Part shown: one piece after another, positions 43,132 to 50,714 of the stretch
Layout: each line of letters begins with the position of its first letter
How positions within the stretch are numbered: position 1 is the first letter of the stretch
Assembly (NCBI GenBank): GCA_016869215.1
Contig: VGEP01000022.1
Location: forward strand, 1-64,000
Source: Alphaproteobacteria bacterium
GTDB taxonomy: Bacteria; Pseudomonadota; Alphaproteobacteria; Rhizobiales; Xanthobacteraceae
DNA length: 64,000 nucleotides
Direction of reading: 5' to 3'
Position numbers and translations under genes: made by a program
Notes under the pieces: model-generated
Told to the model about the DNA's origin: nothing
The model's input: only the letters and a program-made list of their open reading frames with translations
Database searches by the model: none

Positions 43132-43605
43132 ATGCGGATCGAGTACTTTCAGCTGATCGACCGGGTGGCCGACCTCAACCTGTCCGACTTGACGATCCGC
43201 GCCGAGGCGACCGTCCCTACCGAAAGCACGATCTTCGAAGGCCATTTTCCGGGCCGGCCGCTGATGCCAGGCGTCCTGCTGGTGGAGTGCATGGCGCAGG
43301 CTTCAGGCTGGCTCATCATCGCGCGCACCCATTTCGAGCGCATGCCGTTCCTGGCTGCATTAAAGGAAGTGAAGCTGCGTAGCTTCGTGACCCCGGGCCA
43401 GGCGTTGACCGTGTCCGCCAAGCTCGTCCACGAAGGCTCGGGCTTTGCCGTCACCGAGGCCGAAATCTCAGCCGAAGGCAAGACAATCTGTAACGCGGAC
43501 ATCACCTTCCGCGTCGTCGATTTCCCCAAGGGCGAGTTCCTGGCATCGATGCAGGACGTCGCCCGGCGCATCGCGCTGCCAATGGAGGCCATCGCCCATG
43601 GCTGA
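43132..43605 (+). CDS. fabZ: 3-hydroxyacyl-ACP dehydratase, VLCFA-specific FabZ
   Basis: A 157-residue hot-dog-fold protein with the FabZ signature FEGHFPGRPLMPGVLLVECM, which contains the catalytic His, and the later Glu-bearing VECMAQASGWL. It would dehydrate 3-hydroxyacyl chains on AcpXL during elongation to the very long fatty acid. It lies 24 bases after acpXL and overlaps fabF2 by 8 bases, so it is part of one operon. It is not the housekeeping FabZ, judging by its location. Confidence 0.9.
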   Translation: MRIEYFQLIDRVADLNLSDLTIRAEATVPTESTIFEGHFPGRPLMPGVLLVECMAQASGWLIIARTHFERMPFLAALKEVKLRSFVTPGQALTVSAKLVHEGSGFAVTEAEISAEGKTICNADITFRVVDFPKGEFLASMQDVARRIALPMEAIAHG

Positions 43606-44791
43606 CGCGGCGCGCGACGCTCTGATCACCGGTATCGGCATCGTGTCGTGCCTCGGCGAAGGCCCGGACGCGCATTGGCAAGCGCTGGGAGACAAGAAAC
43701 TGCACGCGGACACCGCGATCTATGCGCCCTACATGATCCACCGCGTCGGTGCGATCGACTTCGACAAGCAGATCCCCAAGAAGGGCGATCAGCGCCAGAT
43801 GGAGCAGTGGCAGCGGCTCGGCACCTATGCCGCGGGTCTTGCGCTCGACTCCGCGGGCCTCAAGGGCAACGCGGAAGTGCTGACGCGCACCGACATGATC
43901 GTGGCCGCGGGCGGCGGCGAGCGCGATATCGCCGCCGACAGCGCGATCCTCAGCGGCCACGGCAAGGCCGAGAAGCCCGACGCGTTCCTGAACGAGCGGC
44001 TGATGAGCGACCTGCGCCCGACGCTGTTCCTGGCGCAGCTCTCCAATCTCCTCGCCGGCAACATTTCCATCGTCCACGGCGTCACAGGCTCCTCGCGCAC
44101 CTTCATGGGCGAGGAAGCCGCGGGCGTCGATGCACTGCGGATTGCGCTCGCCCGCATCAACGCCGGCCAGAGCGACATCGTCCTGGTGGGCGGAGCCTAC
44201 AACAGCGAACGGCCCGATCTCGTGATGCTCTACGAGTTCGGCGGGTTCAACCTGCGCGGTGAATTCGCCCCGGTGTGGAGCCGCGCGCCGAAGGGCGGGT
44301 TCGCACTCGCTTCCCTCGGCGCCTTCCTGGTCATCGAGTCGCGCAAGCACGCCGAGGCGCGCAACGCCACGCGGCTGGCCAAACTGTCCGCAGTCCTGTC
44401 CGACCGCAGCAGCCGGAAGCCCGGCGACGTCGAGGCCGCACTGACGCGGCTGTGGAGCGGACTGGAAGGGCGCATCGATCCGCGCCAAGCCGCCGTCATC
44501 TCCGGCGCATCCGGCGCTGAGCCCGCGACCAGCGAGGAAAGAGCCTTCCTCGCGCGGCATCCCGAGCTTGCCGTGCGCGCCACCGGCACCTATCTCGGTC
44601 ACGGGATGGAGCCGCAGTTTCCGATGAATGTGGCGCTGGCCGCGGTCGCGATTGCCCGTGGTAGTCTCTATCCGCCCGGCGACGATTCCGGCGTCGAGCG
44701 GCCGATGGACGGACCGCCGCGACAGATCGCGGTGACCGGCGTCGGACATTGGCGCGGAGAAGGCGTCGCCCTGGTCGAAGCGACGTCCTAG
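43598..44791 (+). CDS. Beta-ketoacyl-ACP synthase-like FabF2, catalytic Cys missing
   Basis: A 397-residue thiolase-fold protein of the KAS II type in the lipid A fatty acid cluster. Aligned by eye with FabF1 (CASG at residues 176-179), the nucleophile position reads EAAG (173-176 in TFMGEEAAGVDAL), so the Cys seems replaced by Glu. The first catalytic His region (NPHGTGT in FabF1) reads SGASGAE. Only the GH of the third motif remains (TYLGHGME). This recalls chain-length factors, the inactive partners of type II polyketide KS enzymes. It probably pairs with FabF1 and sets chain length. The Cys-loss call rests on manual alignment. Confidence 0.85.
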   Translation: MADAARDALITGIGIVSCLGEGPDAHWQALGDKKLHADTAIYAPYMIHRVGAIDFDKQIPKKGDQRQMEQWQRLGTYAAGLALDSAGLKGNAEVLTRTDMIVAAGGGERDIAADSAILSGHGKAEKPDAFLNERLMSDLRPTLFLAQLSNLLAGNISIVHGVTGSSRTFMGEEAAGVDALRIALARINAGQSDIVLVGGAYNSERPDLVMLYEFGGFNLRGEFAPVWSRAPKGGFALASLGAFLVIESRKHAEARNATRLAKLSAVLSDRSSRKPGDVEAALTRLWSGLEGRIDPRQAAVISGASGAEPATSEERAFLARHPELAVRATGTYLGHGMEPQFPMNVALAAVAIARGSLYPPGDDSGVERPMDGPPRQIAVTGVGHWRGEGVALVEATS

Positions 44792-44800
44792 GAGGGTCCG

Positions 44801-46081
44801 ATGGCTTCCACCCATGACAGCAGCGGCCGGCCGATCGTCGTCGTGACCGGCATGGGCGTCGTGACCTCGCTCGGCGCGGGCAAGACCGACAACTGGGCGA
44901 GCCTGACCGCCGGAAAATCGGGCATCCGCGCCATCAGCCGCTTCCCGACCGACGGACTGAAGACCCGCATCGCGGGTACGGTCGACTTCGTCGGCGCCGA
45001 GCCGTTCTCGACCCCCGAACTGTCCGAGCGGCTGGCCCGGATGGTCGCGGAAGAGGCCATCGCGGAATCCGGAATCGGCCGGAGCGGCGATTTCCCCGGG
45101 CCGCTGTTCCTCGCAGTGCCGCCGATCGAAGTCGAATGGACGCAGCGCATCGAGCTTGCGAAAGCCTCCGGCGCCAACGACCAGGTCAGCTACAACGACA
45201 TCCTGCGCGCCAGCGCGACCGGCCGCTTCAGGCCCTATCACGCGCGTTTCATGTTCGGCTCGGTCGCCGACCACATCGCGGAGACCTTCGGCACCAAGGG
45301 CTCGCCGATCTCGCTGTCGACCGCCTGCGCGTCCGGCGCGACCGCGATCCAGCTCGGCGTCGAGGCGATCCGCCGCGGCGAAACCGGCGCCGCGCTCTGC
45401 ATCGGCACCGACGGCTCGGTCAATCTGGAATCGCTGATCCGCTTTTCGCTGCTGTCCGCGCTGTCCACCACCAACGATGCGCCCGAGCAGGCCGCAAAGC
45501 CGTTCGCCAAGAACCGCGACGGCTTCGTGATGGCGGAGGGCGCGGCCGCACTCGTTCTGGAAAGCCTGGAATCAGCCAAGGCCCGCGGCGCGACGGTTCT
45601 CGGCATCCTGAACGGCTGCGGCGAGATGGCCGATGCCTTCCACCGCACCCGGTCGAGCCCGGACGGCAAGCCGATCATCGGCTGCATCCGCAACGCGCTC
45701 GCGGACGCAGGCCTGTCGCCCGACGACATCGACTACGTGAACCCGCACGGCACCGGCACGCCCGAAAACGACAAGATGGAAGGCCTCGGCGTCATGGCCG
45801 TGTTCGGCGAGCGCGCCAAGTCGCTGCCGATCTCTTCGAACAAGTCGATGATCGGACACACCCTGTCCGCGGCCGGCGCGGTCGAGGCGGTGTTCTCGCT
45901 GCTCACTCTGCTCAACCAGCGCATTCCGCCGACCATCAACTACGAGCAGCCGGATCCGGCCATCCCGCTCGACGTGGTGCCGAACAAGGCGCGCGACGCC
46001 AAGCTGCGCTACGCCATTTCCAACTCGTTCGGGTTCGGCGGACAGAACGTTTCGCTGGTGATGGGGCTCGAACCGGCGTGA
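44801..46081 (+). CDS. Beta-ketoacyl-ACP synthase II FabF1, VLCFA-specific
   Basis: A 426-residue condensing enzyme with the full triad: Cys176 in LSTACASGAT, His316 in NPHGTGTPEND and His353 in SNKSMIGHTLSAAG, with Lys348. It should extend the acyl chain on AcpXL by Claisen condensation with malonyl-ACP. A strong aggaggg site precedes the ATG. It follows fabF2 by 9 bases, and their pairing looks like the active and inactive halves of a KS heterodimer. It overlaps the dehydrogenase gene by GTGA. Confidence 0.92.
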   Translation: MASTHDSSGRPIVVVTGMGVVTSLGAGKTDNWASLTAGKSGIRAISRFPTDGLKTRIAGTVDFVGAEPFSTPELSERLARMVAEEAIAESGIGRSGDFPGPLFLAVPPIEVEWTQRIELAKASGANDQVSYNDILRASATGRFRPYHARFMFGSVADHIAETFGTKGSPISLSTACASGATAIQLGVEAIRRGETGAALCIGTDGSVNLESLIRFSLLSALSTTNDAPEQAAKPFAKNRDGFVMAEGAAALVLESLESAKARGATVLGILNGCGEMADAFHRTRSSPDGKPIIGCIRNALADAGLSPDDIDYVNPHGTGTPENDKMEGLGVMAVFGERAKSLPISSNKSMIGHTLSAAGAVEAVFSLLTLLNQRIPPTINYEQPDPAIPLDVVPNKARDAKLRYAISNSFGFGGQNVSLVMGLEPA

Positions 46082-47112
46082 CCGCGACCGTCCGCGCGCT
46101 GACGCTGGTCGGCGACCGCAAGCTCGAACTGCGCGACATCCCTGCCCCGCCGCCGCCCGCGCCAGGCGAGGTGCAGATCGCGATCAAGGCGGTCGCGCTC
46201 AACCACATCGACGTCTGGGGCTACCGCGGCATGGCGTTCGCCAAGCGCAAGCTGCCGCTGGTCGTCGGCGCGGAGGCCTCGGGCGAAATCGCAGCCGTCG
46301 GCGGCGGAGTCACCGGCTTCAAGGCCGGCGATCCCGTGGTGATGTACGGGGCGCTGACCTGCGGCGCCTGCAAGGCCTGCACCGAAGGCCGCGACAATCT
46401 CTGCGAGAACGTCGCCGGCATCATGGGATTCCACGTCGACGGCTTCGCTCGCGACCGGCTCAATCTGCCGGCACGCTTGGTCATTCCGGTGCCAAAGGGC
46501 GTGAGCCTGCGCGACGCTGCCTGTGCGCCGATCGCATTTTCCACCGTCGAGCACATGCTGTTCGACAACGCCAGGCTCCAGCCCGGCGAAACCATCCTGG
46601 TGCAGGCCGGCGGCTCCGGCATCGGCACGGTCGCGATCAAGATGGCCAAGGCCATCGGCTGCACCGTCATCACCACCGTCGGCGACGACGAGAAGGCCGC
46701 CAAGGCCAAGGCGCTGGGCGCCGACCACGTCATCAATTACCGGACCGAGCGGTTCGAGACCATCACCCGCAAGCTCACCAACAAGAAGGGCGTCGACGTG
46801 GTGTTCGAGCACGTCGGCGGCGAAGGCTTCAACGGCTCGCTGCTCGTGCTCAAGCGCGGCGGGCGTCTGGTGACCTGCGGTTCGACCGCGGGTCCGACCA
46901 TCACCTTCAACCTGATGCAATTGTTTCAGCAGCAGTATCGCATCATCGGTTCGTTCGGCGCGTCCATGCGCAACATCCGCGACAGCCTCGCCAAGATGGC
47001 GGGCGGCCTGCTTCCGGTGATCGACACCGAGGTGGGATTGGCCGATCTTGAACGCGGCCTCTCGCGGCTGGAAAGCCGGCAGGTGTTCGGCAAGATCGTG
47101 GTTCGGTTCTAA
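46078..47112 (+). CDS. Zinc-type alcohol dehydrogenase/enoyl reductase-like protein of the VLCFA cluster
   Basis: A 344-residue MDR-superfamily protein. The GTG start overlaps fabF1. An intact structural-zinc set (TCGACKACTEGRDNLC) is followed by the NAD(P)-binding QAGGSGIGTVAIKMAKAIG. This gene occupies the position of the adh-like gene in rhizobial lipid A clusters, where it is thought to act as an enoyl- or keto-reductase in fatty acid elongation; this role is not firmly proven. A dyad repeat and a terminator follow directly. Confidence 0.85.
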   Translation: MTATVRALTLVGDRKLELRDIPAPPPPAPGEVQIAIKAVALNHIDVWGYRGMAFAKRKLPLVVGAEASGEIAAVGGGVTGFKAGDPVVMYGALTCGACKACTEGRDNLCENVAGIMGFHVDGFARDRLNLPARLVIPVPKGVSLRDAACAPIAFSTVEHMLFDNARLQPGETILVQAGGSGIGTVAIKMAKAIGCTVITTVGDDEKAAKAKALGADHVINYRTERFETITRKLTNKKGVDVVFEHVGGEGFNGSLLVLKRGGRLVTCGSTAGPTITFNLMQLFQQQYRIIGSFGASMRNIRDSLAKMAGGLLPVIDTEVGLADLERGLSRLESRQVFGKIVVRF

Positions 47113-47113
47113 G

Positions 47114-47157
47114 GCGTTTTCGAGCGAAGCGGGCACCGGTTCGCGTGAAGAAAACGC
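47114..47157 (+). repeat. 44-bp dyad repeat, family A copy 2
   Basis: GCGTTTTC and GAAAACGC form the ends of a 44-base unit that starts one base after the adh stop codon. It is very close in sequence to the inverted copy at 49049-49092 and more distant from the copy at 19277-19320. It precedes a strong hairpin at 47174. Confidence 0.8.
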
Positions 47158-47173
47158 GTCAAAACAAAAAGCC

Positions 47174-47208
47174 AAAGCCCGGCTTTGATTCCGTCAAAGC
47201 CGGGCTTT
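47174..47208. terminator. Strong hairpin between adh and lpxXL
   Basis: A perfect 15-base-pair stem (AAAGCCCGGCTTTGA and TCAAAGCCGGGCTTT) with a TTCCG loop. The A- and T-rich arms make it a typical intrinsic terminator in both directions. It would separate lpxXL from the upstream genes or reduce its transcription. Confidence 0.8.
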
Positions 47209-47236
47209 AGCAAACGGGATCGCGGGGCAGATCGCC

Positions 47237-48157
47237 ATGTCCGCAGCCGGGACGCGCCTTGCATTGCGCCTGCGTCGCCTTTCGGCGGCGGTGCGTGGCG
47301 CGATCGGCGTCGGCATCATCAAGGCGATCCGGGCATTCGACCCCGATACGATGGCGCGCATCGCCGCGGTCGTCATGCGTCGGATCGGGCCGTGGCTGCC
47401 CGAGCACCGCATTGGGCGCGAGAATCTCAAGGCCGCGTTCCCGGAGAAATCTCCGGCCGAGATCGAGGCTATCCTGCGCGGCGTCTGGGACAACCTCGGC
47501 CGTGTCGCGGCCGAGTTCGCGCACATCGACCGGCTGTGGGACTACGACCCCGTCGCCCGCAAGCCCGGCCGCATTCTGGACTCGGACGATGCCGAACGCA
47601 TCGCGGTGCGGCTGCGCGATGACGGCAAGCCGGCGCTGGTGTTCTCCGCGCATCTCGCCAACTGGGAGCTTGGCGCCGCCGGCGCGCACAGCTACGGCGT
47701 CGATACGACAATCGTCTACCGGCGTCCCAACCTGCGTGCGGTGTCCGACTTGATTGTGAAGCTGCGCGCATCCTGCATGGGCACGCTGGTTCACACCGGC
47801 ATGGACACGCCTGCCAAGCTCGCCGAGGCGCTGGAGCGCGGCTCGCATGTGGCGATGCTGGTCGATCAGTACACCGTGCAAGGCGTGCCCGTGAGGTTCT
47901 TCGGCCGCGTCACCAAGGCCAACCCGATGATTGCGCGGCTGGCGCGCCACTTCGACTGCCCGATCCACGGCATCCGCATGGTCCGCTATCCAAACAACCA
48001 CTTCCAGCTGCGGCTGACCGAGGCGATCGAGCCGGCACGCGATGCCGAGGGCAGGATCGACGTCGAACGCACCATGCAGGTCATCACGAATGTGGTGGAA
48101 GGCTGGATTCGCGAACGCCCGGAGCAATGGCTCTGGGTGCATCGCCGCTGGAAATGA
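47237..48157 (+). CDS. lpxXL: Lipid A very-long-chain acyltransferase LpxXL
   Basis: A 306-residue protein of the LpxL/HtrB lysophospholipid acyltransferase superfamily. The catalytic HX4E occurs in SAHLANWEL (His139, Glu144), followed by the acceptor-site segments LVDQYTVQGVPVRFFGR and GWIRERPEQWLWVHRRWK. Its position at the end of the acpXL cluster marks it as the enzyme that transfers the C28-type chain from AcpXL to lipid A at the inner membrane. A terminator-like hairpin 29 bases upstream suggests its own promoter or partial read-through. Confidence 0.9.
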   Translation: MSAAGTRLALRLRRLSAAVRGAIGVGIIKAIRAFDPDTMARIAAVVMRRIGPWLPEHRIGRENLKAAFPEKSPAEIEAILRGVWDNLGRVAAEFAHIDRLWDYDPVARKPGRILDSDDAERIAVRLRDDGKPALVFSAHLANWELGAAGAHSYGVDTTIVYRRPNLRAVSDLIVKLRASCMGTLVHTGMDTPAKLAEALERGSHVAMLVDQYTVQGVPVRFFGRVTKANPMIARLARHFDCPIHGIRMVRYPNNHFQLRLTEAIEPARDAEGRIDVERTMQVITNVVEGWIRERPEQWLWVHRRWK

Positions 48158-48169
48158 CGTCCGCCGGGA

Positions 48170-49009
48170 TCAGCCCGGCACGCCCGGTTTCCTGACGACG
48201 TAAAGGATCGAATCCGGTGCGACCCCTGCCAGCCGGAAGGTCTCCGCGCCAAACCAGTCGATGCCGAGTTGCTCGACCGCGAACCCCGCCTCTCCCAACC
48301 GCGCAATGAAATCCCGCCTGCCGTACTGCCGCACGTGGTCGCCGTCGGCGTAATGCTTCCAGCGCTCGTCGGCGGTCGCGATCGCAGGGTCCTCATGCGT
48401 CTCCTCGACCCCGTGCACCAGCGGCACCATGACGATGCCGAAGCCGCCGGGCTTCAGCACACGATAGAGTTCGCGCATTGCTTTACGGTCGTCCGGAATG
48501 TGTTCGAGAATGTGCGAGCATAAAAACAAATCGAGCGAGCTGTCGGCGTAGGGCTTCATGTCGGTGATATCGACATTGTCGTCCACGGTGCGCCGGAACA
48601 GGTCGGCGCTGCGGTAGTCGAGCCGTGGATTGGTGCGCAGCCGGCGCGACAGCACGACCGACGGCGCGAACTCGACCATCCGGTGACGCCGGGAAGAATC
48701 GAGCGTGGGCAGCAGCTTGTCGAGATAGAGCGTATAGAGCCGCTCTCGGTCGCTGGCGTCGCAGGACGGGCACGAATAGGCTTGGTAGTTGAACGTCTCC
48801 ATCGACGACAGCGGATGCACGTAGGCGTGCTCCTCCATTTTGCGAAAGAACGACTTCCAGATCGGCTTGAACGCGTTCAGTCCGGTGCCGCACACCGGGC
48901 AGCGATACGTGCTGCCGAGATAGCGCGGCAGCCTGATCTTGCGCAGGATCGCCTTGCGGGTCTCCTTGTAGGTGACATAGGCGGCGTTGTGCTTGAGACC
49001 CGACAGCAT
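48170..49009 (-). CDS. SAM-dependent methyltransferase with Cys-rich N-terminus
   Basis: A 279-residue protein. Two CxxC pairs (YRCPVCGTGLN and YSCPSCDASDRERL) near the N-terminus probably hold a zinc ion. A methyltransferase domain follows: VEFAPSVVLSRRL, LDLFLCSHILEHIPDD and LYRVLKPGGFGIVMV. Proteins of this build often modify cell-surface sugars. It faces lpxXL tail to tail with a 12-base gap. The substrate is unknown. Confidence 0.75.
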   Translation of the reverse strand: MLSGLKHNAAYVTYKETRKAILRKIRLPRYLGSTYRCPVCGTGLNAFKPIWKSFFRKMEEHAYVHPLSSMETFNYQAYSCPSCDASDRERLYTLYLDKLLPTLDSSRRHRMVEFAPSVVLSRRLRTNPRLDYRSADLFRRTVDDNVDITDMKPYADSSLDLFLCSHILEHIPDDRKAMRELYRVLKPGGFGIVMVPLVHGVEETHEDPAIATADERWKHYADGDHVRQYGRRDFIARLGEAGFAVEQLGIDWFGAETFRLAGVAPDSILYVVRKPGVPG

Positions 49010-49048
49010 CCGGAATTCCTCGCCGCCCGCCCGTCTTGTTCGGTTGAC

Positions 49049-49092
49049 GCGCCTTCTTGACGCGAACCGGTTCCCGCTTCGCTCGAAAACGC
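49049..49092 (-). repeat. 44-bp dyad repeat, family A copy 3 (inverted)
   Basis: On the minus strand it reads GCGTTTTCGAGCGAAGCGGG and so on, very close to copy 2, but its distal end has changed to GAAGGCGC. It begins one base after the stop codon of the PotF-like gene, the same placement as copy 2 after adh. Confidence 0.78.
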
Positions 49093-49093
49093 T

Positions 49094-50236
49094 TTAGCGG
49101 CCGGTCTTGATGCGTGTCCAGAGCCGGTTGATCGTGCGCTGGGTGCGCTGGTCGCGGGCGCTGATGGTGTAGAGGCTCGCCATGGTGGCGGCGTCCGGAT
49201 AGACGGTCTTGTCCTCCAGCACCGCCTTGTCGATCAGCTTCTGGCTCGCAAGATTGCCGTTGGCGTAGCTCAGGAAGTTGCTGTTCTTGGCGGCGACCTC
49301 GGGCCGCAGCATGTAATCGATGAACGCGTGGGCCGCCGCGACATTGCGTGCGTCCTTGGGGATCGCGAAATTGTCGAACCACATCTGCGCGCCGCCTTTC
49401 GGGATTGCGTAGGCCACTTCGACGTTGCCCCTGGCTTCCGCGGCACGCTTTTGCGCCTGCTTGACGTCGCCGGACCATCCGAGCACGAGGCAGATTTCGC
49501 CGGAGGCGAGCGCGTTCAGGTATTCCGACGAATGAAATTTCCGCACATGCGGCCTGATTTTCATCATCAGATCGGCGGCCTTCTCCAGATCGCCCTGGGC
49601 CTGCGAATTGGGATTGAGGCCGAGATATTTCAGCGCCGCCGTCATCACGTCGTCGGGCGAGTCCAGCATGTGGACGCCGCAATCCTTGAAGCGCGCGAGA
49701 TTCTCCGGCTTGAACACGACGTCCCAGTTCGCCATCGCGTCGGTGACGGACCCGCCGACCTTGAGAGCCTCGCGCGCCCTGGCGACGTTGTAGCCGATGC
49801 CGGTCGTGCCCCACATGTAATTGACGGCGAATTCGTTGCCGGGATCGTAGGCTGCAAGCCGCTTGGCGATTTCAGGCCAGACGTTGCCGAGGTTCTTGAG
49901 CCTGCTCTTGTCGAGCTTCTGGAAGATCCCGGCCTTGATCTGGCGCTCCAGGAAATAGGCTGTCGGCGTCACGACGTCGTAGCCCGAGCGGCCGGCGAGC
50001 AGCTTCGTTTCCAGCGTCTCATTGGCGTCAAAGGTGTCGTATTTGACCTTGATGCCGGTTTCCTTGGTGAAGGCCTCGATCACCGTCGGCTCGACATAGT
50101 CGGACCAGTTGTAGACGTTCACCGTCCCCTGCGCCGACACGGGACTGGACGCGCCGGGAAGCGCCACGACAGCCGATACCGAAAGAGCGAATGAAAACAA
50201 TGCCTGCTTCAAATCGATGCGTATGGTCGCAATCAT
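49094..50236 (-). CDS. Polyamine-type ABC transporter substrate-binding protein (PotF-like)
   Basis: A 380-residue periplasmic receptor with a signal peptide (ALFSFALSVSAVVALPGASS). It carries the PotD/PotF landmarks GTVNVYNWSDYVEPTVIEAF, YDTFDANETLETKLLAGRSG and MWGTTGIGYN. The likely ligand is putrescine or another polyamine. No permease or ATPase genes are adjacent, so it is an orphan receptor here. A rhodanese gene lies 38 bases upstream on the same strand and may be co-transcribed. Confidence 0.9.
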   Translation of the reverse strand: MIATIRIDLKQALFSFALSVSAVVALPGASSPVSAQGTVNVYNWSDYVEPTVIEAFTKETGIKVKYDTFDANETLETKLLAGRSGYDVVTPTAYFLERQIKAGIFQKLDKSRLKNLGNVWPEIAKRLAAYDPGNEFAVNYMWGTTGIGYNVARAREALKVGGSVTDAMANWDVVFKPENLARFKDCGVHMLDSPDDVMTAALKYLGLNPNSQAQGDLEKAADLMMKIRPHVRKFHSSEYLNALASGEICLVLGWSGDVKQAQKRAAEARGNVEVAYAIPKGGAQMWFDNFAIPKDARNVAAAHAFIDYMLRPEVAAKNSNFLSYANGNLASQKLIDKAVLEDKTVYPDAATMASLYTISARDQRTQRTINRLWTRIKTGR

Positions 50237-50274
50237 GATTGCTCTGCTTTCTCCCGGCGATGGAGATATGGAGA

Positions 50275-50607
50275 TCAGGTCTCGGTCGGCAGGCCCGCGG
50301 CCTTCCAGGCAATGATGCCGCCGGCGAGATGGGCGTCGTAGCGGAGGCCCTGCGCCTGCGCCGCCTGCGAGGCGGTCACCGACCGGCGTCCGGAGCGGCA
50401 GGCGAACACCACCTCTTTGCCCTGCGGGTCGGGAATTTGCTTCGGGTCGAAGCTCGACAATGGCACGACCGCCGCCCCCGGATAGCTCTCGACGGCAATT
50501 TCGTTCGGCTCGCGCACGTCGACCAGCAGCATCCGGCCCTCGGCGAGCCCGCGCGCCACCTCCTCCGGCGTGAGGTCCCGCACCGGCGGATTGCGTTCCT
50601 CGGACAT
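50275..50607 (-). CDS. Rhodanese-domain protein
   Basis: A protein of 110 residues from the ATG at 50607. It is a single rhodanese domain: LLVDVREPNEIAVESYPGA, the active-site loop FACRSGRRS with Cys70, and a C-terminal GGIIAWKAAGLPTE. It would transfer sulfane sulfur or act in thiol chemistry. The CRSGRR loop has six residues, the length typical of sulfurtransferases. It lies between kup1 and the PotF-like gene on the same strand. Confidence 0.88.
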   Translation of the reverse strand: MSEERNPPVRDLTPEEVARGLAEGRMLLVDVREPNEIAVESYPGAAVVPLSSFDPKQIPDPQGKEVVFACRSGRRSVTASQAAQAQGLRYDAHLAGGIIAWKAAGLPTET

Positions 50608-50714
50608 GGTTCCGTGTCTCCCGCTTGCGGCCCGGCGGACGCGGTTCCGCGCCCATTCGGCCAACGCGGCGATGTTATACACCGTTCCGCGATGCGGTCA
50701 CGCCAGATCGATGC

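Noticed and set aside
43502-45274. Open frame of 590 codons on the minus strand
   Set aside because: It is antisense to fabF2 and fabF1 and has no motif or start signal.
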